A stretch of 46,292 nt of DNA from Micromonospora noduli (GCF_003264365.1 NZ_PYAK01000047.1:1-46292), one strand, 5' to 3'; numbered from the stretch's first letter, positions 7,150-15,364 are shown. The notes: a model not told the origin generated them from the sequence alone. Made by a program: numbers and translations.

Positions 7150-7155
7150 TAAGGT
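7150..7155 (+). promoter_or_regulatory. -10 box giving a leaderless mini-ORF before ddl
   Basis: TAAGGT (TANNNT) is followed by exactly 7 nt and then GTG 7163, the spacing expected when transcription starts at the first base of the start codon. Confidence 0.45.
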
Positions 7156-7162
7156 CAACCGG

Positions 7163-7213
7163 GTGAGCGCCACCGGCGAGCACGACCAGCCGCAGTCGCG
7201 TACGAAGAGGTGA
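7163..7213 (+). CDS. Candidate leaderless 16-codon ORF upstream of ddl
   Basis: GTG 7163, 7 nt after TAAGGT, opens a 16-residue frame (MSATGEHDQPQSRTKR). Its TGA (7211-7213) overlaps a GTG at 7210 and ends 5 nt before the preferred ddl start at GTG 7219. The last codons (ACG AAG AGG) contain the GAAGAGG-type Shine-Dalgarno of ddl. Translation of this ORF would therefore deliver ribosomes onto ddl. The same design occurs at rsmD. There is no evidence that the peptide itself has a function. Confidence 0.4.
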   Translation: MSATGEHDQPQSRTKR

Positions 7214-7218
7214 CCGGA

Positions 7219-8319
7219 GTGACCACCCCAGGCAAGACCCGCGTGGCGATCGTCTTCGGCGGCCGCAGCCCGGAGCACGGCATCTCCTGCGTCAGCGCCG
7301 GCAGCGTGTTCGGCGCACTCGACCCGGACGAGTTCGAGGTGGTGCCGGTGGGCATCACCCGGGCCGGCCAGTGGGTGCTGACCAACGGAGACCCCGCCCA
7401 GCTCGCGATCAACGCCCGTCAGCTGCCGGAGATCACCGCCGACTCGGGCGACGACATCGTGCTGCGCGCCGACCCCACCGGTAACGGACTGATGGTGCTC
7501 GACCCGACCGAGGGCCCCCGGGCGCTGGCCGACGTGGACGTGGTCTTCCCGGTGCTGCACGGCACCTACGGCGAGGACGGCACCATCCAGGGAATGCTGG
7601 AGATGGCCGGCATCCCCTACGTCGGGGCGAACGTGTTCGCCTCCGCGGCCGCCATGGACAAGGAGTTCACCAAGAAGCTCTGTGCCGTCGAGGGCATCCC
7701 GGTCGGCACGTACGCCGTGCTGCGCAACGGCATGACGCTCAGCGAGCAGGACAAGGAGCGGCTCGGCCTGCCGGTCTTCGTCAAGCCGTCCCGGGCCGGG
7801 TCATCGTTCGGCGTCAGCAAGGTCACCGACTGGGCCGAGCTGGACGCGGCGGTCGCCGCCGCCCGGCAGTTCGACCCGAAGGTCATCATCGAGGCCGCGA
7901 TCGTCGGCCGCGAGATCGAGTGCGGTGTGCTGGAGGGCGAGGCCGGCGGCACGCCCGAGGCGTCCGTGCTGGCCGAGGTACGGGTCGTCGCCGACCACGA
8001 CTTCTACGACTTCGAGGCGAAGTACCTCGACGACTCCTGCGAGTACGACATTCCGGCCAACCTGCCGGAGAAGGTGACCCGCCAGGTGCAGGAGTACGCG
8101 GTCCGCGCGTTCACCGCGCTGGACTGCGCCGGTCTGGCCCGGGCCGACTTCTTCGTCACTCCCGAGCTGGACGTCTACCTCAACGAGATCAACACGATGC
8201 CCGGCTTCACCCCGACGTCGATGTTCCCGCGGATGTGGGCGGCCTCCGGCCTGGAGTACCCGAAGCTGGTCAACCGGCTGATCCGTACCGCCCAGCGGCG
8301 CGGCGTCGGCCTGCACTGA
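7219..8319 (+). CDS. ddl: D-alanine--D-alanine ligase
   Basis: A 366-residue ATP-grasp enzyme joining two D-alanines for peptidoglycan precursor synthesis. Motifs in order: GGRSPEHGISCVSAGSV (N-terminal serine/glutamate site), FPVLHGTYGEDG (His/Gly), VFVKPSRAGSSFGV (ATP-grasp lysine) and IIEAAIVGREIECG. Then comes the omega-loop FEAKYLDD, and finally ADFFV...YLNEINTMPGFTPTS (Mg-binding Asp/Glu/Asn). The Lys-Tyr of the omega loop is retained, which fits a D-Ala-D-Ala rather than D-Ala-D-Lac ligase, so no sign of vancomycin-type resistance. GTG 7219 has GAAGAGG at 7204-7210, 8 nt upstream; GTG 7210 is an alternative. The position near gpsA is conserved in actinobacteria. Confidence 0.96.
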   Translation: MTTPGKTRVAIVFGGRSPEHGISCVSAGSVFGALDPDEFEVVPVGITRAGQWVLTNGDPAQLAINARQLPEITADSGDDIVLRADPTGNGLMVLDPTEGPRALADVDVVFPVLHGTYGEDGTIQGMLEMAGIPYVGANVFASAAAMDKEFTKKLCAVEGIPVGTYAVLRNGMTLSEQDKERLGLPVFVKPSRAGSSFGVSKVTDWAELDAAVAAARQFDPKVIIEAAIVGREIECGVLEGEAGGTPEASVLAEVRVVADHDFYDFEAKYLDDSCEYDIPANLPEKVTRQVQEYAVRAFTALDCAGLARADFFVTPELDVYLNEINTMPGFTPTSMFPRMWAASGLEYPKLVNRLIRTAQRRGVGLH

Positions 8320-8374
8320 GCCGTCCGATCCCGCCCGCGCAGGTCAAGCCGGCGCGGGCGGAGTCGGTTCGAGT

Positions 8375-9067
8375 TCAGCGCTGGCAGCCGGACGGGATCG
8401 CGCCGCCGGAGGGCACGCTCGCCACGATCGTGCTGGAGATCGTCGGCAACCACTGCAACGGCTGCTCGTACGAGCGCGGGACGCGCACGGTGATCAGCGT
8501 CTCCCGGTCGACGGTGGAGAGGACCGCCGCGTCGGCCTGTTCCGCCAGGTGCCAGCAGACCCGGTTGACCGTCCAGACCTCGTCGGTGCTGGGGAAGGCC
8601 GGCTCGGTGCCGCCGCAGGCCACGGTGAGCGCGGGGTCGCCGTAGGCGGCGTTCTGCTCCGGGCCGGCGGTGACCGGCCGCTGAGCCAGGTCGCGGATGC
8701 TCGCCGGAAGCTGGGAGAGCAGGGCCCGGCAGACCGTGGCCGGGCGGGCGGCCAGCGCCGGGGCGGCCATCTCCACCGGGGTGGTGGACTGCACCCGGGC
8801 GGTGGTCGCGGAGGGCGTCGGCGCGGCGGCCGGCGCGTCCGGGCTGAGCTTGCTGAAGGCCAGCACGGCCACCAGCAGCGTGATCGGCAGCGCGATCAAC
8901 GTGGCCAGTAGGGCCGCGCCACGCATGGTCCGATCCCGGCCGGCCGGCGCGGCGGCGGCGGGATCGGTCGACTCGCGGTTACCGTCAGCCGGCTCGGACG
9001 TCCCGTCGGCCGCGTCGCGCGCCCCGTCGTCGTCCAGAGCCGAGGAGGAGGTCGTCATCTCGTCCAC
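8375..9067 (-). CDS. DUF3515 membrane-anchored protein
   Basis: A 230-residue protein with an acidic N-terminal cytoplasmic tail of about 45 residues. A single transmembrane segment follows (GAALLATLIALPITLLVAVLAF, about 49-70), then a low-complexity Pro/Thr/Ala linker and a conserved extracytoplasmic domain. That domain has C-R-A-L-L-S-Q-L-P near residue 113, VACGG, VWTVNRVCWH and a SxIPSGC end. The pattern matches DUF3515, an actinobacterial family next to ddl and thiL, whose function is unknown. Four cysteines in the outer domain may form disulfides. GTG 9067 abuts the TAA of the upstream AsnC-like gene; an ATG at 9058 is equally possible. It is convergent with ddl, 55 nt apart. Confidence 0.8.
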   Translation of the reverse strand: MDEMTTSSSALDDDGARDAADGTSEPADGNRESTDPAAAAPAGRDRTMRGAALLATLIALPITLLVAVLAFSKLSPDAPAAAPTPSATTARVQSTTPVEMAAPALAARPATVCRALLSQLPASIRDLAQRPVTAGPEQNAAYGDPALTVACGGTEPAFPSTDEVWTVNRVCWHLAEQADAAVLSTVDRETLITVRVPRSYEQPLQWLPTISSTIVASVPSGGAIPSGCQR

Positions 9068-9301
9068 TTACAGCCGCACCACCGAACACGTGAGGGTGCG
9101 AGTGATGCCGGGCACCATCTGCACCTTGCTGACGATGAGTTTGCCGAGCTCGTCGACGGTGTTCGCCTCGGTGAGGACGACCACGTCGTACGGCCCGGTG
9201 ACGGCGTCGACGCGTACCACGCCGGGGATGTCCGCGATGAGACCCGCCACGTCACGTGCGCGGCCGACCTCGGTCTGGATGAGGATGTACGCCTGTACCA
9301 C
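9068..9301 (-). CDS. Lrp/AsnC ligand-binding (RAM) domain protein lacking a DNA-binding domain
   Basis: A 77-residue stand-alone RAM domain: VQAYILIQTEVGRARDVAGL, then PGVVRVDAVTGPYDVVVL and a LTCSVVRL-like last strand. This is the amino-acid sensing, oligomerising half of Lrp/AsnC regulators. The helix-turn-helix half is absent, and the frame upstream of GTG 9301 does not encode one. GTG 9301 is set by GGAGGT at 9308-9313 with 6 nt spacing. Such short forms are known and may assemble with full-length Lrp proteins or act as metabolite-binding proteins. It is the first gene of a unit with DUF3515 and is divergent from thiL. Ligand unknown. Confidence 0.85.
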   Translation of the reverse strand: MVQAYILIQTEVGRARDVAGLIADIPGVVRVDAVTGPYDVVVLTEANTVDELGKLIVSKVQMVPGITRTLTCSVVRL

Positions 9302-9350
9302 GACTCGACCTCCGTCCGTCGCCGCCCGGGAGCGGCCCGAAGGGTGAAAG

Positions 9351-9357
9351 TACCTTA
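9351..9357. promoter_or_regulatory. Possible overlapping divergent -10 boxes (thiL / AsnC-like gene)
   Basis: TACCTTA reads as TACCTT on the plus strand and TAAGGT on the minus strand, both TANNNT. It lies between the divergent starts at 9301 and 9398. No convincing -35 elements were found. Confidence 0.25.
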
Positions 9358-9397
9358 CGGACCAGGTCTGATCCCTATCGGTGGTCAAGGAGCAGCG

Positions 9398-10387
9398 GTG
9401 AGCGAGCACGGCGGAGCCGGGCGGCACGGGCGGAACGCCAGCGGTGGCGTCGGCGTGTCCGGGATCGGGGAGTTCGGGCTGATCGGGAAAATCACCGCCC
9501 GACTGTCGTACGGGCCGACGACCCTGCTCGGCCCGGGCGACGACGCGGCGGTGGTGGCCGCGCCGGACGGCCGGGTGGCGGCCTCCACCGACGTGCTGGT
9601 CGACGGGCGGCACTTCCGACGGGACTGGTCATCGGCCCGCGACGTCGGGCACCGGGCGGCAGCCGCCAACCTGGCGGACATCGCGGCGATGGGTGCCACG
9701 CCGACCGCCCTGCTGGTCGCTCTCTGCATGCCGGCGGACCTGGACACCGCCTGGGCGGAGGAGTTGGCCGACGGGCTCTCCGCCGAGGCGGCGACGGTCG
9801 GCGCGAGCGTCGTCGGCGGGGACATGTCGGCCAGTCCCACCCTGACCGTCGCGGTCACCGCGCTGGGCGACCTGGCGGGCCGTCCGCCCGTGCTGCGCTC
9901 GGGGGCCCGACCGGGGGACGTGCTCGCTCTGGCCGGGCGCACCGGGTTCGCGGCAGCCGGGCTGACCGTGCTGACCCGGGGCTTCCGTACCCCCCGGCTG
10001 TTGGTCGAGGCGTACCGGCGGCCGCAGGTGCCCTACCAGGCCGGCCCGCAGGCCGCCCAGCTCGGCGCCACCTCCATGATCGACGTGTCGGACGGGCTCC
10101 TCGCCGACCTCGGGCACGTCTCGGCGGCCAGCGGGGTGGCGATCGACGTACGCCGCGACGGGTTCGAGGTGCCCCGGCAGATGGCCGACGCGGCGCAGGC
10201 ACTGGGCGTCGACCCGTACACCTGGATCCTCGCCGGTGGCGACGACCACGCGCTGGCCGCGACCTTCCCCCCGGCGGTGGTCCTGCCGTCGGGCTGGCGG
10301 CCGATCGGCCTGGTCACCGACGGTGCCGGCGTGACGGTCGACGGCGTCGCCTACGACGGCCCGGTCGGCTGGGACCACTTCCGGTGA
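9398..10387 (+). CDS. thiL: Thiamine-monophosphate kinase
   Basis: A 329-residue PurM-like kinase converting thiamine monophosphate to the diphosphate. Motifs: LLGPGDDAAVV (Mg/ATP site), STDVLVDGRHFRRDW, AANLADIAAMGATP, VVGGDMSAS (N-terminal AIRS domain), then MIDVSDGLLADLGHVSAASGVAI and AGGDDHALAATF in the C-terminal domain. The last motif is GGDDHAL where many homologues have GGEDYEL, a conservative change. The first about 22 residues are glycine/serine-rich and poorly conserved. GTG 9398 has AAGGAG 5 nt upstream. The stop overlaps a GTG (10384) that opens the GNAT frame. Its position between ddl/DUF3515 and recG is conserved in actinobacteria. Confidence 0.95.
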   Translation: MSEHGGAGRHGRNASGGVGVSGIGEFGLIGKITARLSYGPTTLLGPGDDAAVVAAPDGRVAASTDVLVDGRHFRRDWSSARDVGHRAAAANLADIAAMGATPTALLVALCMPADLDTAWAEELADGLSAEAATVGASVVGGDMSASPTLTVAVTALGDLAGRPPVLRSGARPGDVLALAGRTGFAAAGLTVLTRGFRTPRLLVEAYRRPQVPYQAGPQAAQLGATSMIDVSDGLLADLGHVSAASGVAIDVRRDGFEVPRQMADAAQALGVDPYTWILAGGDDHALAATFPPAVVLPSGWRPIGLVTDGAGVTVDGVAYDGPVGWDHFR

Positions 10388-10403
10388 GACCCGCGCGCGG
10401 CCG

Positions 10404-10409
10404 TACCCT
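10404..10409 (+). promoter_or_regulatory. -10 box for a leaderless GNAT transcript
   Basis: TACCCT followed by 7 nt and GTG 10417. There is no Shine-Dalgarno at this start, which fits a leaderless mRNA and decides the start of the GNAT gene. Confidence 0.45.
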
Positions 10410-10416
10410 GGATACC

Positions 10417-10878
10417 GTGAGTGAGATCGAGATCCGGGTGGTGCGGTTCGACGCACCGGTGGCGCAGCACCTGATCCACGCCGCACTGGCGGACCTCGGT
10501 GCCCGCTACGGCGGCACCGGCGACGACACCCCGGTGGACGCGGCCGAGTTCGAGCCGCCCGACGGCGCGTTCCTGGTGGCCTACCTGGCCGGCGAGCCGG
10601 TCGGCTGCGGTGGCTGGCGCAGTCACGGCGCGGACACCGCGGAGCTGAAGCGGATGTACACGACCCCGGCGGCACGGGGGCGGGGGGTGGCCCGTGCGGT
10701 GCTGGCGGCCGTCGAGCGCTCCGCCCGCGAGCAGGGCCGCAAGCGGGTGGTCCTGGAATGCGGCGACAAGCAGCCCGAGGCGATCGCCATGTACGGCTCC
10801 GCCGGGTACGAGCGGATCCCGAACTTCGGCTTCTACAAGGACGCGGAGGGCTGCGTCTCCTTCGGCCGCACCCTCTGA
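10417..10878 (+). CDS. GNAT family N-acetyltransferase
   Basis: A 153-residue acetyl-CoA-dependent acyltransferase. Motif A is MYTTPAARGRGVARAVLAAV: the pyrophosphate loop R-x-x-G-x-G/A is ARGRGVA. Upstream comes FLVAYLAGEPVGCGGWR (beta 4) and downstream QPEAIAMYGSAGYERIPNFGFY (motif B, with the tyrosine often used as general acid). The frame can start at GTG 10384, which overlaps the thiL stop. I prefer GTG 10417 because a TACCCT box lies 7 nt before it and the protein then begins MSEIEIRVVRF, a usual GNAT first strand. The substrate cannot be inferred. Confidence 0.85.
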   Translation: MSEIEIRVVRFDAPVAQHLIHAALADLGARYGGTGDDTPVDAAEFEPPDGAFLVAYLAGEPVGCGGWRSHGADTAELKRMYTTPAARGRGVARAVLAAVERSAREQGRKRVVLECGDKQPEAIAMYGSAGYERIPNFGFYKDAEGCVSFGRTL

Positions 10879-10996
10879 CCTGCGCGCCGGCCGCGGTGGG
10901 CCCGGCCTGGCTGGTGTGCCGGCCCCGCCGGGCTCGGCCTGGCCGGTGTGCCAGGCCACCCGGCCGGTGTGCGGCGTCCGCCCGGGCACACGACAG

Positions 10997-11025
10997 AGCC
11001 GGCGGACCCTCGGGGTCCGCCGGCT
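10997..11025. terminator. 13-bp hairpin terminator between GNAT and rpmB
   Basis: AGCCGGCGGACCC (10997-11009) pairs perfectly with GGGTCCGCCGGCT (11013-11025) around a 3-nt loop. It lies 31 nt beyond the rpmB stop (minus strand) and about 120 nt beyond the GNAT stop, so it can serve both. Confidence 0.75.
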
Positions 11026-11055
11026 GAGCCGAACGAAAAGGTGGGTGCTACCGCG

Positions 11056-11247
11056 TCAGGCGCGGGTGACCTTGCCGGCCTTGATGCACGAGGTGCAGAC
11101 CTTCAACTTCTTGGTGTTGCCGCCACCGGCCGGGGTACGCACCGACTGGATGTTCGGGTTCCAGCGGCGGTTGGTCCGCCGGTGCGAGTGGGACACGTTG
11201 TGGCCGAAGCCCGGTCCCTTGCCACAGACGTCGCACACGCTAGCCAC
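11056..11247 (-). CDS. rpmB: 50S ribosomal protein L28, zinc-ribbon (C+) form
   Basis: A 63-residue protein beginning MASVCDVCGKGPGFGHNVSH and ending VCTSCIKAGKVTRA. Two CxxC pairs (C5/C8 and the CTSC near residue 51) are kept, so this is the zinc-containing paralogue rather than the zinc-independent C- form that Zur-type regulators usually control. GTG 11247 is preceded by AGGAG with 6 nt spacing. It is monocistronic on the minus strand, opposite to its neighbours. Confidence 0.97.
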   Translation of the reverse strand: MASVCDVCGKGPGFGHNVSHSHRRTNRRWNPNIQSVRTPAGGGNTKKLKVCTSCIKAGKVTRA

Positions 11248-11302
11248 GGGATACTCCTGGGATTGATACGTTCATGAGGTCGCCGGCAGGTGCTGCCCGG
11301 GC

Positions 11303-11317
11303 AACCTGGTCAGGTTA
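11303..11317 (-). promoter_or_regulatory. rpmB promoter -10 overlapping a short palindrome
   Basis: On the minus strand TAACCT (11317-11312) is a TANNNT -10 box about 65 nt before the rpmB start. It overlaps the palindrome AACCTG-GT-CAGGTT (11303-11316), a possible operator. The rest of the 11248-11510 interval shows no coding signal. Confidence 0.35.
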
Positions 11318-11521
11318 CCCGATGACTCGCCGACCCGGCCAACCGGCCCGGTCCGGCGCTCGCCCGTGCCCCGGCTCACGCCTGGTCGTGGGCCCGTCCG
11401 CCCAACGGTGGGCCGGCCCGGCGGCAAGGGTACCGGAGGCGCTCCTCCCCGCTGCGGCCAGCGCCGGCCCGGGCCGGCGCGGACACGCCGGACGAGTCCG
11501 ACGGGTGTCGGTGCGCGCCAG

Positions 11522-11527
11522 TAGGCT
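11522..11527 (+). promoter_or_regulatory. -10 box for a leaderless DAK2 transcript
   Basis: TAGGCT followed by 7 nt and GTG 11535; no Shine-Dalgarno is present. This sets the preferred start of the DAK2 gene. Confidence 0.5.
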
Positions 11528-11534
11528 TCTGCCC

Positions 11535-13148
11535 GTGCTGGACACCCTCGACGCCGCCGCGGTCCGCCGCTGGTGCGCGAGCGGGCTGGCCGCACTGAAG
11601 CGTCACCAGGGCGAGATCGACCAGCTCAACGTCTATCCGGTGCCCGACGGCGACACCGGCACCAACCTTGTGCTCACCCTCACCTCGGCGCAGCAGGCGC
11701 TCGCCATGGATCTGGACACTCTCCCCGACAGCGGGCCGACAGCGCACGGGCACGCGCTGCGGCTGATGGCGCAGGGCGCGCTGCTCGGCGCGCGGGGCAA
11801 CTCCGGGGTGATCCTTTCGCAGATCCTGCGTGGTTTCGCCGACCAGGTCGCCGGGGTGCCGGCGGTGCGTGGCCGGGAGTTGGCCGCCGCTCTGCGCTCC
11901 GGCACCGCCGCCGCGTACACAGCGGTCTCCCGGCCGGTCGAGGGCACAGTTCTCACAGTGGTCGCGGCGGCCGCCGCCGCAGCCGAGGGCGCGGACAGCG
12001 ACGACCTGCCGACGGTGGCCGGCGTCGCGGCCCGGGCGGCGGCCGAGGCGCTCGCCCGCACCCCGGAACAGTTGCCGGCGCTGGCCCGCGCGGGCGTGGT
12101 CGACGCCGGTGGTCGAGGGCTCTGCGTGCTGCTCGACGCCTTGGTCGAGGTGCTGACCGGGGAGCGCACGGCCCGGCCCGCGCCGACGCCGCGCTCCGCC
12201 CGCCCGGCGGCCACCGTCGCCCGCGAGACCGGTTCGGATGAATACGCGTACGAGGTGCAGTTCCTGCTCGACGCCCGAGCCGAGGCGGTCGCCGGGCTGC
12301 GGCGGGCACTCGACGCCCTGGGAGATTCACTGGTCGTCGTCGGCGACGGGCGTGAGCCGGAAGGCACCTGGAACGTGCACGTGCACGTCAACGACGTGGG
12401 CGCGGCGGTCGAGGCCGGTGTCGCCGCCGGCCGCCCGTACCGCATCTCGGTGACCCGTTTCGCCGACCAGTCGGAGTCGCCCTCCGGCCCGGTGGTGGCC
12501 GGCCGGGCCGCGGTGGTGGTGGCCACCGGCGGCGGCATCGCCGACCTGTTCGCCGCGGAGGGCGCCACCGTCGTGCCGGGCAACCCGTCCACGGGTGAGT
12601 TGCTGGACGCCGTCCGCAGCACCGGCGCGGCCCGGGTGGTGGTGCTGCCCAACGACGCCAACACCGAGGCGGTGGCGAGCGCGGCCGCCCGCGAGGCCCA
12701 TCGGTACGGCATCAAGGTGAGCGTGGTGCCGACCCGCTCGCCGGTGCAGGCCCTCGCAGCCCTCGCGGTCCGCGACGGTGACCGCCGTTTCGAGGACGAC
12801 GTCATCGCGATGGCCGAGGCGGCTGGCGCCTGCCGTTACGCCGAGGTCTGCCATGCCAGCCGGGAGGCGCTGACAGTGGCCGGCCCGTGCCGTCCCGGTG
12901 ACGTGCTGGCGCTGGTGGAGGGGGAGGTGCACCTGATCGGCACCGACCTTACCGACACCTGCGCGGCAGTGGTCGACCGGATGCTCGGTGGTGGCGGCGA
13001 GATGGTCACACTGCTGGCCGGGGTGGACGCTCCGGCCGGGCTCACCGATGCCGTCCGCGCGCACGTCGCGCGACGCTGGCCGTTCGTCGAGGTGCACGCG
13101 TACCCGGGCGGCCAGCCGTTTTATCCGCTCCTGGTAGGGATCGAATGA
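11535..13148 (+). CDS. DAK2/YloV family protein (FakA-like fatty acid kinase subunit)
   Basis: A 537-residue cytoplasmic protein. The N-terminal DhaL (DAK2) nucleotide domain contains VYPVPDGDTGTNLVLTL (Asp metal ligands, residues about 36-52) and GARGNSGVILSQILRGF. A middle domain begins near residue 235 (YEVQFLLDARAEAVAG, then WNVHVHVND). The C-terminal DegV-like portion includes ANTEAVASAAAR and FEDDVIAMAEAAG. In Firmicutes this architecture is FakA, which phosphorylates fatty acids bound to FakB for phospholipid synthesis; the actinobacterial role is inferred. The frame is open upstream to 11274. GTG 11535 was chosen from the TAGGCT box 7 nt upstream and the conserved LDTLDAAAVRRW start. 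The stop overlaps recG as ATGA, so recG depends on this transcript, as in mycobacteria. Confidence 0.85.
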   Translation: MLDTLDAAAVRRWCASGLAALKRHQGEIDQLNVYPVPDGDTGTNLVLTLTSAQQALAMDLDTLPDSGPTAHGHALRLMAQGALLGARGNSGVILSQILRGFADQVAGVPAVRGRELAAALRSGTAAAYTAVSRPVEGTVLTVVAAAAAAAEGADSDDLPTVAGVAARAAAEALARTPEQLPALARAGVVDAGGRGLCVLLDALVEVLTGERTARPAPTPRSARPAATVARETGSDEYAYEVQFLLDARAEAVAGLRRALDALGDSLVVVGDGREPEGTWNVHVHVNDVGAAVEAGVAAGRPYRISVTRFADQSESPSGPVVAGRAAVVVATGGGIADLFAAEGATVVPGNPSTGELLDAVRSTGAARVVVLPNDANTEAVASAAAREAHRYGIKVSVVPTRSPVQALAALAVRDGDRRFEDDVIAMAEAAGACRYAEVCHASREALTVAGPCRPGDVLALVEGEVHLIGTDLTDTCAAVVDRMLGGGGEMVTLLAGVDAPAGLTDAVRAHVARRWPFVEVHAYPGGQPFYPLLVGIE

Positions 13149-15343
13149 GCGAACCAGCCACGGTGGACACTCCGCTGAAGAAGCTGGTCGGGGACAAGAC
13201 AGCCAAGGCGCTGGCCTCGCACCTCGACCTGCACACCGCGGGTGACCTGGTCTACCACTTCCCGCGTCGCTACGACGAGCGTGGTGAACACACCGACATC
13301 CGCTCGCTGGACGTCGGTGAGCAGGTCACCGTGCTGGCCCAGGTGCAGCGCACCGCGGTGCGCCCGATGCGTCAGCGGCGGGGCAACCTGCTGGAGGTGA
13401 CAGTCGGCGACGGCTCCGGCGGGGTGCTGACGTTGACCTTCTTCGGCAACCAGGCGTGGCGCGAGCGCGAGCTGCGCCCGGGCCGGTGGGGCCTGTTCGC
13501 CGGCAAGGTCACCGAGTTCCGGGGCAAACGGCAGCTCAACGGCCCGGAGTACGTCCTGCTCGGCGAGGGTGGCGACGGTGAGGCAGCGGTCAGCGACGAC
13601 ATCGAGGAGTTCGCCGGGGCGCTGATCCCCGTCTACCCGGCCGCCGCGGCCGTGCCGACCTGGGTGATCGCGCGCTGCGTGCGCGTCGTACTGGACACGT
13701 TCACCCCGCCGGACGATCCACTGCCGAGCGCCGTGCGGGCCAGCCGCAAGCTGGTCGGGCTGGGCGCCGCGCTGACCGAGATCCACCGGCCGTCCAGCAA
13801 GGAGGCGCTGCACCAGGCCCGCCGGCGACTCAAGTGGGACGAGGCCTTCGCCGTCCAGGTGACACTGGTGCAGCGCAAGCACCGGGCGGCCGACTGGCCG
13901 GCCCGACCCCGCCCGGCGCGCCCGGGTGGGCTGCTGGAGGCCTTTGACGCCCGACTCCCGTACGAGCTGACGGCCGGTCAGCGTGAGGTGGGTGTGGAGA
14001 TCGCGGCGGACCTGGCCACCCCGCACCCCATGCACCGCCTGTTGCAGGGCGAGGTGGGCTCGGGCAAGACGGTGGTGGCGCTACGGGCGATGCTTCAGGT
14101 GGTCGACGCGGGCGGGCAGGCCGCGCTGCTGGCACCCACCGAGGTCCTGGCCGCCCAGCACCACCGCGGCATGCTCGACCTGCTCGGGCCGCTCGGGCGG
14201 GCCGGTGAGCTGGGCTCCGCCGAGCACGCCACCCGGGTCGAGCTGGTCACCGGCTCGCTGGGCGCGGCGGCTCGCCGCCGGGCGCTCGGCGAGGTGGCCA
14301 GCGGTGCCGCCGGCATCGTGCTCGGCACCCACGCCCTGCTGTACGAGGGGGTCGACTTCGCCGACCTCGGCCTGGTGGTGGTCGACGAGCAGCACCGCTT
14401 CGGCGTGGAGCAGCGCGACGCCCTGCGGGCCAAGGCCGACCAACCGCCGCACGTGCTGGTGATGACGGCCACCCCGATCCCGCGCACTGTGGCGATGACC
14501 GTCTACGGCGACCTGGAGGTCTCCACGCTCTCCCAGCTGCCCCGAGGGCGGTCGCCGATCGCCTCGCACGTGGTGCCGGCCGCCGAGAAACCGGCCTACC
14601 TGGACCGGGCCTGGCGTCGGCTGCGCGAGGAGGTGAACGCCGGCCACCAGGCGTACGTGGTGTGCCCGCGGATCGGTGACGGGCCGACCAGCGACGAGGA
14701 ACCGCCACCCGAGGACGACAACGGCCGTCGGCCACCTCTGGCGGTCACCGAGGTGGCTCCGCTGCTGGCCGAGGGCCCGCTGCACGGCCTGCGGATCGGG
14801 GTGCTGCACGGTCGACTGCCGGCCGACGAGAAGGACGCGGTGATGCGTACCTTCGCGGCTGGTGACCTGGACGTGCTGGTGGCGACGACAGTGATCGAGG
14901 TTGGCGTGGACGTGCCGAACGCCACCGTGATGATCGTGTTGGACGCTGACCGGTTCGGCGTCTCCCAGCTGCACCAGCTGCGGGGCCGGGTCGGCCGGGG
15001 TGCTGCCGCCGGGCTCTGCCTGCTGGTCAGCGAGGCGGCCGAGGGTTCGTCGGCGCGGGAACGGTTGGACGCGGTCGCGTCCACGAGTGACGGTTTCAAG
15101 CTCGCCGAACTGGATCTGGAGCAACGCCGCGAGGGCGACGTGCTGGGTGCCACCCAGTCCGGTCACCGTTCGCACCTGCGGTTGCTGTCCCTGCGACGCG
15201 ACGCCGATCTGATCCGCGACGCCCGCGCCGAGGCGATCACCCTGATCGAGGACGACCCGGAGCTTGCCCGCAGCCCGGCACTGGCCGCCTCGGTGGCCGC
15301 GCTGGTGGACGAGGATCGCGCGGAGTACCTGGAAAAGGGCTGA
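13145..15343 (+). CDS. recG: ATP-dependent DNA helicase RecG
   Basis: A 732-residue branch-migration helicase that remodels stalled forks and Holliday junctions. The N-terminal wedge/OB region (about 1-250) contains DLVYHFPRRYDER. Walker A is GEVGSGKT (about 302-309), Walker B is DEQH (about 414-417), and motif III is TATPIPRT. The motif V-VI region has VIEVGVDVPNA and QLHQLRGRVGRG, followed by the RecG C-terminal LRLLSLRRD. An insert after residue about 510 (PTSDEEPPPEDDNGRRPP) is acidic and probably disordered. ATG 13145 overlaps the DAK2 stop. The gene ends at a strong hairpin terminator. Confidence 0.97.
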   Translation: MSEPATVDTPLKKLVGDKTAKALASHLDLHTAGDLVYHFPRRYDERGEHTDIRSLDVGEQVTVLAQVQRTAVRPMRQRRGNLLEVTVGDGSGGVLTLTFFGNQAWRERELRPGRWGLFAGKVTEFRGKRQLNGPEYVLLGEGGDGEAAVSDDIEEFAGALIPVYPAAAAVPTWVIARCVRVVLDTFTPPDDPLPSAVRASRKLVGLGAALTEIHRPSSKEALHQARRRLKWDEAFAVQVTLVQRKHRAADWPARPRPARPGGLLEAFDARLPYELTAGQREVGVEIAADLATPHPMHRLLQGEVGSGKTVVALRAMLQVVDAGGQAALLAPTEVLAAQHHRGMLDLLGPLGRAGELGSAEHATRVELVTGSLGAAARRRALGEVASGAAGIVLGTHALLYEGVDFADLGLVVVDEQHRFGVEQRDALRAKADQPPHVLVMTATPIPRTVAMTVYGDLEVSTLSQLPRGRSPIASHVVPAAEKPAYLDRAWRRLREEVNAGHQAYVVCPRIGDGPTSDEEPPPEDDNGRRPPLAVTEVAPLLAEGPLHGLRIGVLHGRLPADEKDAVMRTFAAGDLDVLVATTVIEVGVDVPNATVMIVLDADRFGVSQLHQLRGRVGRGAAAGLCLLVSEAAEGSSARERLDAVASTSDGFKLAELDLEQRREGDVLGATQSGHRSHLRLLSLRRDADLIRDARAEAITLIEDDPELARSPALAASVAALVDEDRAEYLEKG

Positions 15344-15364
15344 CCACAGAGGCCATCACATGGC

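Noticed and set aside
11303..11317. Zur box controlling rpmB
   Set aside because: The palindrome AACCTGGTCAGGTT does not resemble the Zur consensus, and this L28 is the zinc-containing form, which is not the usual Zur target.
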